The translations under genes were made by a program, and so were the position numbers. Below are positions 20,034 to 31,593 of a stretch of 64,000 nucleotides of DNA, one piece after another. The stretch is from Phytopythium helicoides (Eukaryota > Oomycota > Peronosporomycetes > Pythiales > Pythiaceae): assembly GCA_024867545.1 (NCBI GenBank), contig JANFNE010000005.1, forward strand, positions 1,302,001-1,366,000, given 5' to 3'. Numbering within the stretch: position 1 is the stretch's first letter; the number at the start of each line of letters is the position of its first letter. Below the pieces are notes generated by a model. It was given only the letters and a program-made list of their open reading frames with translations. It was not told where the DNA came from and did no database searches.

Positions 20034-21185
20034 ATGATGACCACGCCGCACCCGCGTTTACGCCTGCCGCTGCTGCGCCTGCTGCTGGTGGTTGCATTCG
20101 TGCAGGTTGCTGTTGACTGCCCCCGCGTCGCCTCCCCCCACGCAGCTGCAACAGACGACATGGTGCTCCACGTGCACGCGAGCGCGGACGAGGTGGGCGC
20201 GGCCGTCGGCGCGCTCATCCTGCAGCTCAGCCAGGAGTCGATCGCGGCGCACGGGCGCTTCACGCTCGCGCTCTCGGGCGGCTCGCTCCCCAAGGTGCGG
20301 CCTGCTCGCCTCGGCTCGGCGCTCAACTGCCAGGGCAGGTGAGAGAAAGAGAGAGAGAGAGAGGACTGACGGGGTGGCTACCGCAGATCGTCAACAAGGG
20401 ACTCAAGCAGATCCAGGGCGACGTCGACTACGCCAAGTGGTTCGTGTACTTTGCCGACGAGCGCTGCGTGCCGCTCGACAGCGACGACAGCAACTACAAG
20501 GCCTGCAAGGAGGCACTCTTCGACCACGTGCGTGCCGACGCGGCTCTCCTCTCTGGTTGTACCCGGCCGCTCGCTCACTAACCGGCGACCAGCAGATCCC
20601 CGTGCCCCGCGAGCAGATCTTCACCATCGACGCGTCGCTGACGCCAGCCGACATGGCCGTCGACTACACCAAGAAGCTTGCGACCGTCTGGGGCAGCGAG
20701 GTTTGTGCCTTATGTCACGCGAATTGCGCGTCGGCGTCCTAACCAGCGTGTCTGCACGCAGCTCCCGCGGTTTGACCTCATCCTGCTGGGCATGGGGCCG
20801 GATGGCCACACGTGCTCGCTCTTCCCCGGCCATCCGCTGCTGCAGGAGACGCAACTGTTCGTCGCTTCGATCGAGGACTCGCCCAAGCCGCCGCCGCAGC
20901 GCATCACGCTCACGTATCCGGTCGTCAACAACGCCGCCAGCGTATGCTCATATGCCGAACTTATCATCGTTACACTGAGAGATCCGCTGACGTCCTCGCC
21001 TCTCCTCGCAGGTCGCGTTTGTCGCCACCGGCGCTGGCAAGGCAGATCTGATGCCGCACATGCTAGGGCTGGAGTCACGCAGCCCTCCGCTGCCGGCCGC
21101 CGCCGTCAAGCCCACGAACGGGACGCTCCACTGGTTCATCGACCAGGACGCCGCCGCCAAGCTCTCGGACGAGGCCAAGATCTGA
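20034..21185 (+). CDS. PGLS: 6-phosphogluconolactonase with N-terminal leader
   Basis: Five exons: 20034-20294, 20387-20527, 20596-20700, 20762-20941 and 21012-21185. All introns are phase 0, giving 286 residues. The enzyme hydrolyses 6-phosphoglucono-lactone to 6-phosphogluconate, step two of the oxidative pentose phosphate pathway. Family motifs are [27 protein letters not shown] and [17 protein letters not shown]. Usual length is about 230-260 residues; the extra part is an N-terminal stretch of about 40 residues with a hydrophobic core ([19 protein letters not shown]) that looks like a signal peptide or anchor, followed by [11 protein letters not shown] where the enzyme domain begins. The leader could target the secretory pathway or ER, where a hexose-6-phosphate shunt also runs. 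A downstream ATG (20160, MVLHVHAS) could give a cytosolic form. The first intron contains a GA-repeat run. Confidence 0.92.
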
Positions 21186-21512
21186 GCGCTCGACCCGGAG
21201 GGTGATGCATGGAGCTGAACTGGATTTGCAAGTAGAAAGCCTCTCGTTGCATCGCGTCGATGTCCCAACGCATGGCTCGTGATCACGGTACATGGGGAAA
21301 AAAAAAATCATGTAGCGATTTGCATGTCGTTCCTCTCTGATCGGTCGCTCCGTTTGACTCGCTTTCAGTATAGCAGACTGGATTCTCGGCCTCAAAACGT
21401 AGAGATTTGTGCAACTCGTAGCACTTTGCGCTAAACGCCGGCGCTGCTCGCTGCGACTTCGAGGACGGCTTCAGTCGAAGAAAGTTCGGGCGGCGAGCAG
21501 AGGAAGGCGAGC
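21186..21512. other. Intergenic between PGL and C2 gene
   Basis: A 327 bp gap with no gene. It holds the 3' flank of PGL, including an A9 run at about 21300, and the promoter of the following C2 gene. Confidence 0.5.
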
Positions 21513-22664
21513 ATGGAGCTGCAGGTGCGCGCGGTGTCGGCGCGCAACCTGCTGGACAAGCAGACGTTCGGCAAGCAGGACCCGTACTGCAAGCTGACGC
21601 TGCGCGGCAAGTCGCAGCGCACGCGCGTGCACGACAACGGCCGTGAGTGCCCTCGCCCGCCGCGCGCTGTCGCCGAGGCCTAACTTTGGTCGCGTCCGCA
21701 GACAAGACGCCCGTGTGGAACGAGAAGTTCACGTTCGGCGTGGTGGACGCGCAGCTGGACCAGCTCATCGTCGAGGTCAAGGACAAGAACTTCACGAGCA
21801 GGTGCGTAAGCTCTCGTTCTCCTCGGAAGCCAGGACTCGAACTGACCTCAGCGCTGCTTCCCTGGCTTCAGCGTGCTCATCGGCGAGTGCCGCCTGCCCG
21901 TCAGCATGTTCCTGCACGGACAGATCGTGGACCAGTGGTTCCCCCTCAACAACGGCGGACGAAGCGCCGGCGAGATCAATCTGCGGCTTCAGTACCAGGG
22001 CCCCGAGGTGTACGCCGCTAAGGCTGCATCTGCTCCCAAGGAAGCGTCCAAGGCGCCAACCGCTGCTCCAGTAGCTGTGGCTGCGCCTTCACAGGCGCCG
22101 GCGCCAGCGCAGCCGTACCCACCGCAGCAGCAACCGCAGCAGCAGCAGCAGCAAGCGTACCCTCCCCAGCAGCCTCCGCAGCAAGCGTATTCTCAGCAGC
22201 AGCAATACCCGCCACAGCAGCAATACCCACCGCAACAGCAATACCCACCGCAGCAGCAATACCCACCGCAGCAGGGATACCCACCAGCTCAAGCTTACCC
22301 GCCGCCTCCCCAGCACGCGTACCCGCCTCAGCCGGGATACCCGCAGCAGCACTACCCTCCCCCACCTCCTCCGCAGGCGTACGCATACCCACCCCAGCCG
22401 GCGTATGCCTACGCCCCTCCTCCTCCCGTGGTGGTGGCGGCTACGCCTGCATACGTGGTTCACTCTCCTCACCACCACGGCCACCATGGGTACGGATCTC
22501 CTCGAGGCTACCATGGGGGATATGGTGGTGGTGGATACGGTGGTGGATACGGCGGCGGTGGCGGTGGCGGTATGAGTTCTGGCGCGCAGATGGCACTTGG
22601 TGTCGGAGCGGGTGTTGTGGGTGGCATGCTACTCGGCGAGGTGATTGAAGACGTTTTTGACTAG
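21513..22664 (+). CDS. C2-domain protein with YPPQQ repeats and glycine zipper
   Basis: Three exons: 21513-21642, 21702-21801 and 21872-22664, giving 340 residues in one clean frame. The C2 domain occupies residues 1-130 (MELQVRAVSARNLLD..., [27 protein letters not shown]). A Pro/Gln-rich tract of YPPQQ repeats follows at about 165-260, then a His/Gly/Tyr-rich stretch and a C-terminal glycine zipper, [17 protein letters not shown], ending EDVFD. Exon 1 (130 nt) and exon 2 (100 nt) match the lengths of the paralogue at 18368-19680, with the same intron positions and phases, so these are duplicated genes flanking PGL. A membrane-proximal adaptor or stress role is inferred from the C2 plus zipper design only. 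Confidence 0.9.
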
Positions 22665-22930
22665 CCGACTGGCCAAGGATCTATCGTCGAATAACCTCGC
22701 GCATTGGACGCTGTTTTGATGACCACGCAGGGAGATAGATCAATATTTTTCTTTTTGTTTTTTTATTTGCTTCTCTCGATGCGAACATGTCGGTCATCAC
22801 TAGAAGTTCACCCACTGACTGCTGCCCCAGAAGCATGTACTAATTTGGGCTTGAGAGTTGAAGAGTGCGATCTCCTACTTTTGGACAAATATTGCAGCAC
22901 ACATTTCGTGGCGGACTCTGCTGGCGTGAA

Positions 22931-25900
22931 ATGACTCAGCGCAAACTTTCAAGCCCAAAGCCTCAACCTGAGATGGTTCGGGCATTCGACCGAAGAGCCC
23001 ACGGGGTCGACATAGAAGAAGGTCACAACAGAAGTGAAGGCACCACGAACCCTCCACGCGTTCAGCTCACTAGAAAGCTCCCGTTCCAGTACAAAGGCGA
23101 CGTGTTTAGCCAGCGTGGGTCCTACTCGGAGGCAAGCCTGTATATGTCTCGATTGTCGCCGACCCGGAGCGTGTTGCTACCACGACTTCGCCGCAATGGA
23201 CCCGCCATCAACTACAAAGTTCAAATCAAATTGGAGCCGATGAATCGCCAAGGGACGAATCCGCCTCCACAAGCTGACAATAGCAGTGCGAGCTCTGGTC
23301 CAGGCATTTTACGTGGATCGGGCCATTCACAGCCATCCACCACTGTCACTACAAAATCTAGCCGCAAGCAGCAATACGCTACGGCGATTGCTGCGATGGC
23401 AGGCAACCCGGCTCTCCATGCAAGCTTACTTGGTGATAGCGCCATTCTGACAAGTGTGGTATCAATGAGTCGCACGAAAGATATGGTTACTCTTGGCGCA
23501 TGCATTGCAACGCTAGGGTATCTATCGTGCCAACCCGAAGGACGAATTGCCATACTCAACCACAACGCTCTTATGCTACTGGTAGGCCTTTCATTATCTC
23601 TCCATCCCCATCCGCAGCAGCACTACGCCGCTCATGACTACCAAATGACCACGTTGGCGCTACTACGTGACTGCCTTTCAATATTAGCGAATCTGACTAT
23701 CGATGACGGCACAGGAAACTAGTTTTGTAAAGGAGAAGGGGCTGGAAAGTCTTTTGTACCACCGGAAGGTATCTGTTTTTGCCGACAGTGCCTGCACCAT
23801 GGGTATATTCAACCTCTCATGCCCTTCTTACTCATATCCGCGTGTTGATGATGTTGTGGCTGCGATTGTTGAGCTGGTTGCTCGCGATCGGGACCATAGA
23901 GGCTTAAACTTGTATGGAGAAAGGGGTTCACGCCTTAGCCGTGCACTGTTCAACATATCAAGCGTCAAAACGAACCTGGCCAAGCTAGCGGAGGCCGATA
24001 CAATCCATACACTCCAGATCATGATTGCACAGACGCAGTCACTGGAGGTCAGACGGAACGCTCTCGCGGCTTTTTGGCACATTGCTTCTGGAAGTCCATT
24101 ATGCCGTCGATCAATTGTTCGTTGCTGTACAAATGGATCTGCTGGAGGTGACTGTATAAAAGTAATCGTTGACCTCCTCTTTGTCCACGCCTGCTATTGA
24201 ATTCACAGATTTCGACGAGATGCTTTGCGTGCTGTCGCTTTTGGATAGCTTAGCCCAAGACGAAGTTGCACGCGAACTCATGTCTCGAGTAAATGCCCTT
24301 GACGCACTTGCGGCTCTTTCTAACCGGATATCTAGCACCGCAACCCATCTTCCTGGGGCAAATGGAATCCAAGCACTACTTTTTCGTCTGCTTGCAGTCT
24401 TACTCTCACTTCCTGCAAACATTGGGCACTCTTCAGAGCGCGTCTTTGAGCTGTTGGTGTCGTTAACCCACCAAGACTCCAAAGCCAAAGACTATACTTG
24501 ACAAGACAGTGTCGCGGTCAGGATTATTTTCTCTTTCCTGCATTTTATCTTGGAGCGGAGACGTAGAGAATCGATCAACTCGATATGATAGTGCAAGGCG
24601 AGCATCTAACTCCTCTTCTCTCACCCCTGGGTTGACAACTGTAGGCTCGAATGAGGAACACCTTTCCTCCATTCATAGAGATTCTCTCGATGAAATCCTT
24701 GATCGCGTCGATAGTCTTGAACGTGTTTATCAGCATGTAGCCAAGCCCAACTTCGCAATTTTGAGCACTGAGACATATTTCAGATACTGCTGCTGTACAA
24801 CCTCTCGTTCCGATATAGCAAGCTCGAGGTGGCTGAGCTCGCCTTCCCACGACTAGTTTGTGTACTCGAGGCGTGTCAAAATATTCCACCAAATAATCAA
24901 TCAAGGTATCAACAGCGTGAGCTACTGGGATTAATGTGTGGGATTCTATTCAATTTATGCCAAGAATACAAAGTCCACTCAATTCTGACAACTTCCGACG
25001 GACTGCGCCTCCAGCAGCTGCTTATGGCCTCAGATTATGGTGACTGGGAAGATAACAACGATTGCCAACGGTTATGCCTCGATACGCTGTGTCTTCTTTT
25101 CGATGGACGCTCAGTCTCACGGTCAGAGCTAACGAAAGTCATACACAAGCTTTTCCCAATTGTTCGTGATATCTGCAGTCGCCAGCGCGTCTATCGGAAC
25201 CCGCCGGTTTGCACCGCATGCGGAGCCTGCCTCTCACGTTTCGCGACAGTCGAAGAATGCCGGATGTATATGGTTCAAAATGGTGTTCTTGCTTCACTGA
25301 GTGAGCTGGCCGACCCTACAGGGGATTCCCCAACCAGCACTAGCGAGTGCCTGCGTCATTGTGCTACAACGTACGCACTGCTAGCCACAACAGGTTCTGA
25401 TGTCGATCCGACTATAGGTGCTGCGCTTATCAACGGAGGCATTGTAAAAGCTCTAGCTCTATTAGCAGACGCACCAGAAGAAGCAGTTCGACGAGTGTGT
25501 GCAACAGTGCTATGCAACCTGTCAACGATGGAGCAAAACGTGATTGCGATGGTCAAGCATGGGGCCTTAAGAGCGCTTCTCGTTATTTCTTGCGTTAAAT
25601 CGAATGATCCGAAACACGCCGCATCTGCATGAAGTCCGTGCTCAATCTTCTAAGACGAAAGGAAAACATTCCACAAATGTGCCAAGAGGGACTGTTATGG
25701 GCGATTGCAATGTTTTTTACTGGCGGAAGTAGTAATGGAAGCGGATTAGAAAGCAAATCGGGGCCCCCGCGATGATAACTGGGTCAGCTATCAACAGCAT
25801 GATGAGAGACCACGTCATGTTAGTGGATGCTTTTTGCGCATTGACCTATTATCCCAGACGCGCGTCGGCGTGATGAAAAAACCAGCTTTGGTGGCTCCAA

Positions 25901-27866
25901 TTCTACGTTTGCTCGACGAATCGTCATTGGCAGCACAAGTAAGCCCAAATACTGCAAGTAAGATTGTGGGAGGCATTCTGAACCTACTCGTGGAAGTACA
26001 CGGGGGAGAGGTTGGAGAAAGTGCAGCGCCAATGCTCTATCGCCTAGGCGTAGTTGGAACTATGCTCGGATTGATTGACAACTTGAAGGACAGTGATAAT
26101 TTAGCAGAGGGTAGAGACTACTGCCAATACGAAACACAGGCAACGATTGCGCAGATTTTATCGATTGTGTTCAGAATTGTGGACAAGAGGCGGAAGTCGA
26201 GTACGCACGCAGCAAAATGATGTACACAATTGTGTTGCTGCTGAAGTCAGTTGCGAATTGTCCCCTACAACGACAATGGCGAGAACGATGTAGAACCAGC
26301 TGTGCACTACTTCTCTACTTGATGTCACAGTTGGACCGTACGCGAGCGCTTCTAATCGGATCAGTTGACAACATGGACGATGAATTGTGGCTGGTGCTCC
26401 CACAAGCCTTTCAAGCGGTCGATCTTGAACTAGACACTACAGCTAACAAGTCCAACTCAATTAATGGACGATTGCTTCTCCTTCGCAGCATCTTCAACTT
26501 GTCATGCGATCCCTCGATGGTTGATAATGGTTCAGCAGCGCGAATTATTCCAGCACTGACAGCACTATTACCAAACCAATCGAGAACTCAGCTTACGATA
26601 AGCGCAGATGTTGTTGCAGGTATTCTGCGTAATCTCTCAACGCGTCCGGGGTGCCACGAGGTGCTAACAACTGATGCAGCAACAACATTACTTCGAGAGT
26701 CTTTTGCCATTGGAACCGACTCGGCAAAGTTGGATGTGGCATTGTGCACATGCAATCTCTTTCTAGGCAATGTCAATTCGCATGAGCTTTTGGAGAAGGC
26801 GTCGTTATTGCCCCATGTACTTTGGATGTGTACAAGCGCGGATTCTTTGCCAGCTGGATCTCGTGGACACAGCACTTCGAGCCCGAGTAGTGAGGTAACT
26901 CAGGCAGCAATGGCATCCGCAGTCCTCCGAAAGCTCGCCACTGTTCCAGGCAATGTACCAGAACTATTGGACTGCGGTGTGCCTGCTTTGTTGGTTCAGT
27001 TGCTTCGCTTCAGCAGTGGCACTCCAGTCAACACATACGTCAAAGCCAATTGCATGGCGTGCTTTTGCCTGCTATCACAGCACATAGAAGCTCCGATTAT
27101 CCTTGCATCGTGCGGAGCGCTGACACTCGCACTCGAGGCACTTGAACAGGAACAATCACGGGGAACCGATTGTGCGGAGTCTAATAACTCGATATGGCAC
27201 ATGCACATCGAGGCGATGTGTATCGAGCTTTTGTCGTCTTTAGCTGCATTTGCATCTGCCAATGACCCACGCGAAAGCGCCATCGCATCAACGCTATTCC
27301 AAATCTTGGAAAGGCAAGACACTACCCTCGCCAGGCAAAGTAGTTCAGCGAGCGTTGCATGGCGCAGCGACCGACGCTATCTTGCACGTGAGGAAAACGG
27401 AGATCTCCCACCAACACTGATTTCGACAGCTTTGCGATTGCCCGCGAAAGATCTCCCAACTCTACGGGCTTCGATCCAGCCGTTTACATACCAAGGACAC
27501 TTGGTCGCTTTCCAGTACTCCCCGAGCTACATTGAAATGCGAACGATTGAACCGATCGTTCCTAGCGTGGAATTACTCTTCACTGATGAAGAGTGGGCTT
27601 CTGAACAGGAGCTCATAGTGGCGAACGAGCCAAGTCAAGACACTCCACAATCTCGGCGGCGTTCTTCGCGGAAGACTCCACATGCGCCAATGCAGGTTGG
27701 CGACGATCTACCCGAATGGAAACCACCAAGCATGTTTCCGAAGATCCGCGCACCATTAGCGCCACATTCAGCGACTAGCGCATCAAGTGATGAAATGAGT
27801 AGAGATGGGAGTACACTAGCAGAGGGTAGTGCTAGCACAGGCCGTAGGAGCAGCGTAACCCTTTGA
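22931..27866 (+). CDS. Large armadillo-repeat protein
   Basis: The start is ATG 22931 (MTQRKLSSPKPQ). Coding blocks follow in order to the stop at 27864-27866. Repeated ARM-type helices are visible (LRDCLSILANLTI, VRRVCATVLCNLSTMEQNV, LLLRSIFNLSCDPS, VAGILRNLSTRP, MACFCLLSQH). One intron is clear (24148-24208) and one probable (about 24738-24783); others lie near 25750-25850 and 26110-26174. Three joins are unresolved: an extra T at about 23711 (after DDGTGN), a stop at 24499-24501 (after SKAKDYT), and a frame change at about 25625 (HAAS to CMKSVLNLL). The last 549 codons (26217-27866) are open, ending in a Ser-rich tail. ARM arrays are protein-binding scaffolds. I cannot name the family; neighbours suggest a flagellar link but do not prove one. 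Confidence 0.7.
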
Positions 27867-27962
27867 CGTTTTGTGGGCGACTTGCCAAGAAATATGGATT
27901 GAGGAGCGGTTTCACGCTCACCAGTCCGCTTCATCCGCAGTCAGGCCAGCAACGAAAGAAAA

Positions 27963-29168
27963 ATGAAGGCACACGGGAGTCCCGGAGTGCGGCACCTGCG
28001 TGCTCACGGTTCGTATCTTCACAAGCGCTCAACTGTGCAACACTTGACGCTCGTCGCCTCCAAGGGCGAGGTAGCCGAAGCGCCATTCGACCGTGTGACT
28101 GAGGCGTTCGGCGTCGAGAACCATCCGCACCTGCTGCATGCGCTTGAAGAAGGCGAGATCCCGCTTAAGCGGCGGGTCCTCACGGCCATGATCTCGCTCT
28201 TCCGGCTGCCGAGGGAGCTTGTCATGTGCCTCAAGCTTGGCGTGCTGGAGCTAGTGGAGAAGGGGCTGTCGCACGACGACCGTGAGGTCCGTGAGCTGTC
28301 GGCCGAAGTGCTGAGCGTCATCGCCGACTCGTCGTGTAGCCACTCGGCGCTGTTGGAGTCTCGGCTGCTAGTGCGATTGCTGGCCGTGTTCGCGTCCATC
28401 TCGCGCGCCGACATGTTTCAGTGCCGTTTGTACGACACGCTGATCTCCGTCTCGCGCGTGTTCATTGGCGCTCGCCAACTCACCGAGGCCGGATACCTCC
28501 CGGTGGTGCTCGCGCACCTGGCAGTCCGGCACGTCTCCAAGCCTTCCGAGGGAGCGCCACCTCCTCCCAGTTCTGGACGTGGTGACAATGTGTCCGGGAG
28601 CTTCAGCGCTGAGAGCGAGCGCCGCCTCCGCGCTCTGCGCCTGCTGCGAAACCTGCTGAACGACGGCGTGGAGGTGACCGCCCTGCGCGCGCTGGACCTG
28701 GACGCCGTGGGCGCCATCGCCCGCGGACTGCGAGCCGTGGACGCGCGCGTGCGAGCGGCGTCGTGCGACGCGCTTGCGGCGCTGGCGTACGTGGACAAGG
28801 GCAAGAAGGCGGCCGTGGACCAGGGGGCCGTGCCCGCGCTCTGCCGGCTGCTGGGCGACGCGCGCTGGGAGGTCGCGGCCGCCGCAGCCGGCGCGCTCAT
28901 GGTGGTGGCGGTGCGCGACGAGGCCAAGCGGCAGCTGCTGGCGAGCGACGCGCCGGCCGCGCTGCTGGCGCTGCTGCAGGCGCCGCTGGCGCTCGCGCGG
29001 CTCAACGCGGCCAAGCTCGTGGCCGTGGCCGCCGCGTACCCACCAGCCAGACGCGCGCTGGGCGGCGCGGGCACCGAGTTCTTCCTGCGCGCGCTGGCGG
29101 CCGACGCGGACCCGGTGTTGGCGCGCAGCGGCCGCGCGGCGCTGCAGGTCGTGCAGTGGCAGGCGTAG
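27963..29168 (+). CDS. RSPH14: Radial spoke head 14-like armadillo protein
   Basis: A single 401-codon exon. From about residue 40 to the end it is made of armadillo/HEAT helices: PHLLHALEEGEIPLKRRVL, REVRELSAEVLSVIA, RVRAASCDALAALAY and WEVAAAAAGALMVVAV. The arrangement and length resemble RSPH14 (RTDR1), a radial-spoke component of motile axonemes of about 350 residues, but I base this on overall pattern rather than a unique motif. The first 35 residues are basic and may not be part of the fold; an alternative start would shorten it. The frame has no interruption. The large ARM gene ends 96 bp upstream in the same direction. Confidence 0.6.
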   Translation: MKAHGSPGVRHLRAHGSYLHKRSTVQHLTLVASKGEVAEAPFDRVTEAFGVENHPHLLHALEEGEIPLKRRVLTAMISLFRLPRELVMCLKLGVLELVEKGLSHDDREVRELSAEVLSVIADSSCSHSALLESRLLVRLLAVFASISRADMFQCRLYDTLISVSRVFIGARQLTEAGYLPVVLAHLAVRHVSKPSEGAPPPPSSGRGDNVSGSFSAESERRLRALRLLRNLLNDGVEVTALRALDLDAVGAIARGLRAVDARVRAASCDALAALAYVDKGKKAAVDQGAVPALCRLLGDARWEVAAAAAGALMVVAVRDEAKRQLLASDAPAALLALLQAPLALARLNAAKLVAVAAAYPPARRALGGAGTEFFLRALAADADPVLARSGRAALQVVQWQA

Positions 29169-29485
29169 GCTCCGGACTTGGCAGCAAGTTGCACCCGCCA
29201 TTACTGTATGAAGAGAAACATAGATGGGTGCATGGGCTGAGTTGTCGAGGCGGGTCTCCCGGCGATACCCGGCACAAGCTGTTTCGGACCCGCGAGCCGA
29301 TTCCCCCAGACCCGTGCAACCCATACTGAGGCCAAGATTAACAGGCCCGCGGGCCGTGGGCAGGAGGGGGGAAAGCCGCCGACGCCGCGCGGGAGAACAC
29401 AGTGATTTACTTTGCGGTTTGCCACGCGTGCCGAGCCTCCCTCCTCCCTCCCTCCCTCCTTCCTCCCCCCCGCCCCTGAGCCAAT

Positions 29486-29998
29486 ATGGTACGTGCCACG
29501 ACGCCCCCCGTGCCGCCGACGCCTGCCGAGTGACGCTGACCCCGCGTGTGTGTGTCGTGGCGCCTGCAGTCTTCCGGTGTCGGAGTCGATGACGAGGTCA
29601 TCACGCAGTTCAACGACTTCAAGCTCAAGCGCGCGCCGCACGACTACCGCTACTTCATCTACAAGATTGTGGACGACTCGGAGATCGTGATCGAGTCGAC
29701 GGGCCCCAGCACGGAGACCTTCGAGGACTTTGCCAACAAGCTGCTCCAGGTCACCAACGACTGCCGGTACGGCCTGATCGACCTGGACGTGACGACCAAG
29801 GACGGCCGCCCGACCAGCAAGATCGTCTTCCTCTCGTGGTCGCCCGACACGGCGCGTGTCAAGAGCAAGATGCTCTACGCGTCCTCCAAGGAGGCCATCA
29901 AGCGCGTGCTCATGGGCGTGGGCATCCACCTCACGGCCACGGACGCCTCGGAGCTCGCTCGCGAGGCCATCGAGGACGGCGTGTCCAAGTTCCTGTAG
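29486..29998 (+). CDS. ADF/cofilin, actin-depolymerising factor
   Basis: Two exons: ATG alone (29486-29488) then 29570-29998, joined across an 81 bp GTACGT...GCAG intron, giving 143 residues beginning MSSGVGVDDE. One ADF-H domain fills the protein. It has the regulated serine near the N-terminus, the actin-binding long helix around KSKMLYASSKEAIKRVLMG, and YGLIDLDVT. The protein severs and depolymerises actin filaments in the cytoplasm. A first exon that contains only the start codon is common in cofilin genes of other eukaryotes. The 5' flank (about 29430-29480) is a strong CT-rich tract, as often seen before highly expressed genes. Confidence 0.93.
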
Positions 29999-30600
29999 AC
30001 GCGCGGCCCCCGCTTGCTACTGCCGTAAGGGTTTGACTGCGTTTTGGTGGTGGTAGAGTGCTGAGCACGCCCGCATCTCGCGGGAGCCCAGCCGCGCCGC
30101 CTCATAAGCAACTACAAGCGATTCGTGCATTTTCTCCCGTGTGCTCGTCAGCTGCCTTCCTCGCCTCTTCCCCCTCCCTCCCCCCTCCCTCTGCTGCTCG
30201 GATCCGCTGCCACCGACAGGCCACGCCAAGGGATCCACCGCCCGATGCGACAACGCCACAACCTCACGCCGCCTTCTCCTCCTCCATCCGCGTCATGTGG
30301 CGCGCAGCCATTCCTCGATCGGATATCGAAGGTGGTCAATGGTAGCCACGCGCTCCGCGTGAAACACGCCTTCCAGCTTTAATCATAAGCCCAAGGTAAT
30401 CGAGGACTGAAGGCCGTCTGCACCCGCCCAACGTGACGCCCCCACCGTCTCTATGCAGCGAGACGTCTCGGAATCAAACCTGGCAGGTCTGTTGCGTCTC
30501 GTTCTGTTCTCGCCGCGACATACAAACCCCAGCATGTTTCCTTAGTGGCTGCTAAAAGCAGCAAAGGCGGCACTTCAACCATTCGCCGCTTTGCTCCGCC
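29999..30600. other. Intergenic, no gene seen
   Basis: A 602 bp gap between cofilin and the deacetylase. It has a C/T-rich stretch (30165-30205) but no conserved ORF. It most likely holds the cofilin 3' end and the promoter of the deacetylase. Confidence 0.5.
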
Positions 30601-31497
30601 ATGGCCGCGTCGGCGCTGCTGCTGCTGCTGCTGCTGCCGCTGCTGCTCGCTACCGCGCTGCTCTGCGTGTATCTGCTGCCCGCGTGGCTGCTGCGCCTGC
30701 TGACGCGCCACGCGCCGCCCTCCGTGCTCTTCTGCGCCGCCACCGACGCGCGCGTGTGCTCGCTCACCATCGACGACGCGCCGTCGGACGCCACGCCGCG
30801 TATCCTGGACGTGCTGCGCGAGCACAAGGTGCGCGCGACCTTCTTCGTCATCTCGGGCAACATCGCGGGCCGGGAGCACGTGCTGCGCCGCATCGTGGCC
30901 GAGGGCCACGCGCTCGGCAACCATTTGACAGAGGACCGCGCCAGCGTACTCGACGACCTGCACGTCTTCGAGCGCAAGCTGCAGGAGTGTGACGCCGCCA
31001 TTAGCGAGTACCAGACGTCTTTTCCACATGAAACTAGTGGTGACAGCCCTTTGTCTGCGGACGCCGTGACGCCTATGACTGCCGACAGTGAGGACGATGC
31101 CTTTGATGACTCGACGCAACTGCTGGCGGCAGATTCCGCCAGTGCTGCCAGCATAACAACCGCAGTCAAGGCAGTCACACACACCACCAAATGGATGCGT
31201 CCAGCGTCGGGGTGGTTCACGGCGCCAATGCGCAAGATCATCGAGCGCCACGGGTACCGGATATGTCTGGGCAGCGTGTACCCACACGACGCGCAGATCC
31301 GCTCAGAGGTCGTCAATTCCCTGCATCTGAGAGCGCGGACACGCTGCGGTTCAGTAATTATCGTGCACGACCGCTCGTGGACGGTAGGGGTGCTGAAGAC
31401 GGCGCTACCGGAGCTTTCGCGCAAGTTCAACTTTGTGACGCTGGATGAGCTGGTAGCGCATCATCACGAAGCTCAGACCACACCCACACAACACTAG
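30601..31497 (+). CDS. Membrane-anchored polysaccharide (chitin-type) deacetylase
   Basis: A single 298-codon exon. Residues 1-32 are a Leu-rich signal anchor partly encoded by a CTG repeat. The NodB homology domain follows: motif 1 SLTIDDAPSDATP (two aspartates, base and metal ligand), VRATFFVISGN, motif 2 GHALGNHLTEDRAS, motif 3 MRPASGWFTAPM, and a late VIIVHDRSW with the catalytic-type histidine. Family enzymes remove acetyl groups from chitin-like or other acetylated glycans in a metal-dependent reaction. Two oddities: motif 2 is GNHLxxD rather than HTxxH, so the metal site is altered or belongs to a subfamily, and about 60 acidic low-complexity residues (100-165) separate motifs 2 and 3. 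It converges with the RGS-DENN gene, stops 96 bp apart. Confidence 0.85.
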   Translation: MAASALLLLLLLPLLLATALLCVYLLPAWLLRLLTRHAPPSVLFCAATDARVCSLTIDDAPSDATPRILDVLREHKVRATFFVISGNIAGREHVLRRIVAEGHALGNHLTEDRASVLDDLHVFERKLQECDAAISEYQTSFPHETSGDSPLSADAVTPMTADSEDDAFDDSTQLLAADSASAASITTAVKAVTHTTKWMRPASGWFTAPMRKIIERHGYRICLGSVYPHDAQIRSEVVNSLHLRARTRCGSVIIVHDRSWTVGVLKTALPELSRKFNFVTLDELVAHHHEAQTTPTQH

Positions 31498-31593
31498 AAC
31501 ATATATATCGAGCGCCGTGAACGCCTCCAAAGATATTTTTTTTTTTGCTCTTCAAGCACAGATGCCTTCTCAAATCTGCCTCCAAAACCATTT

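Noticed and set aside
22089..22514. ORFs antisense to the YPPQQ tract
   Set aside because: Repeat-driven Leu/Arg-rich shadows of the C2 gene; the same occurs at 18320-18948.
28368..29324. 318-codon minus-strand ORF over the RSPH14-like gene
   Set aside because: Arg/His/Gln-rich shadow of a GC-rich exon with no recognisable domain.
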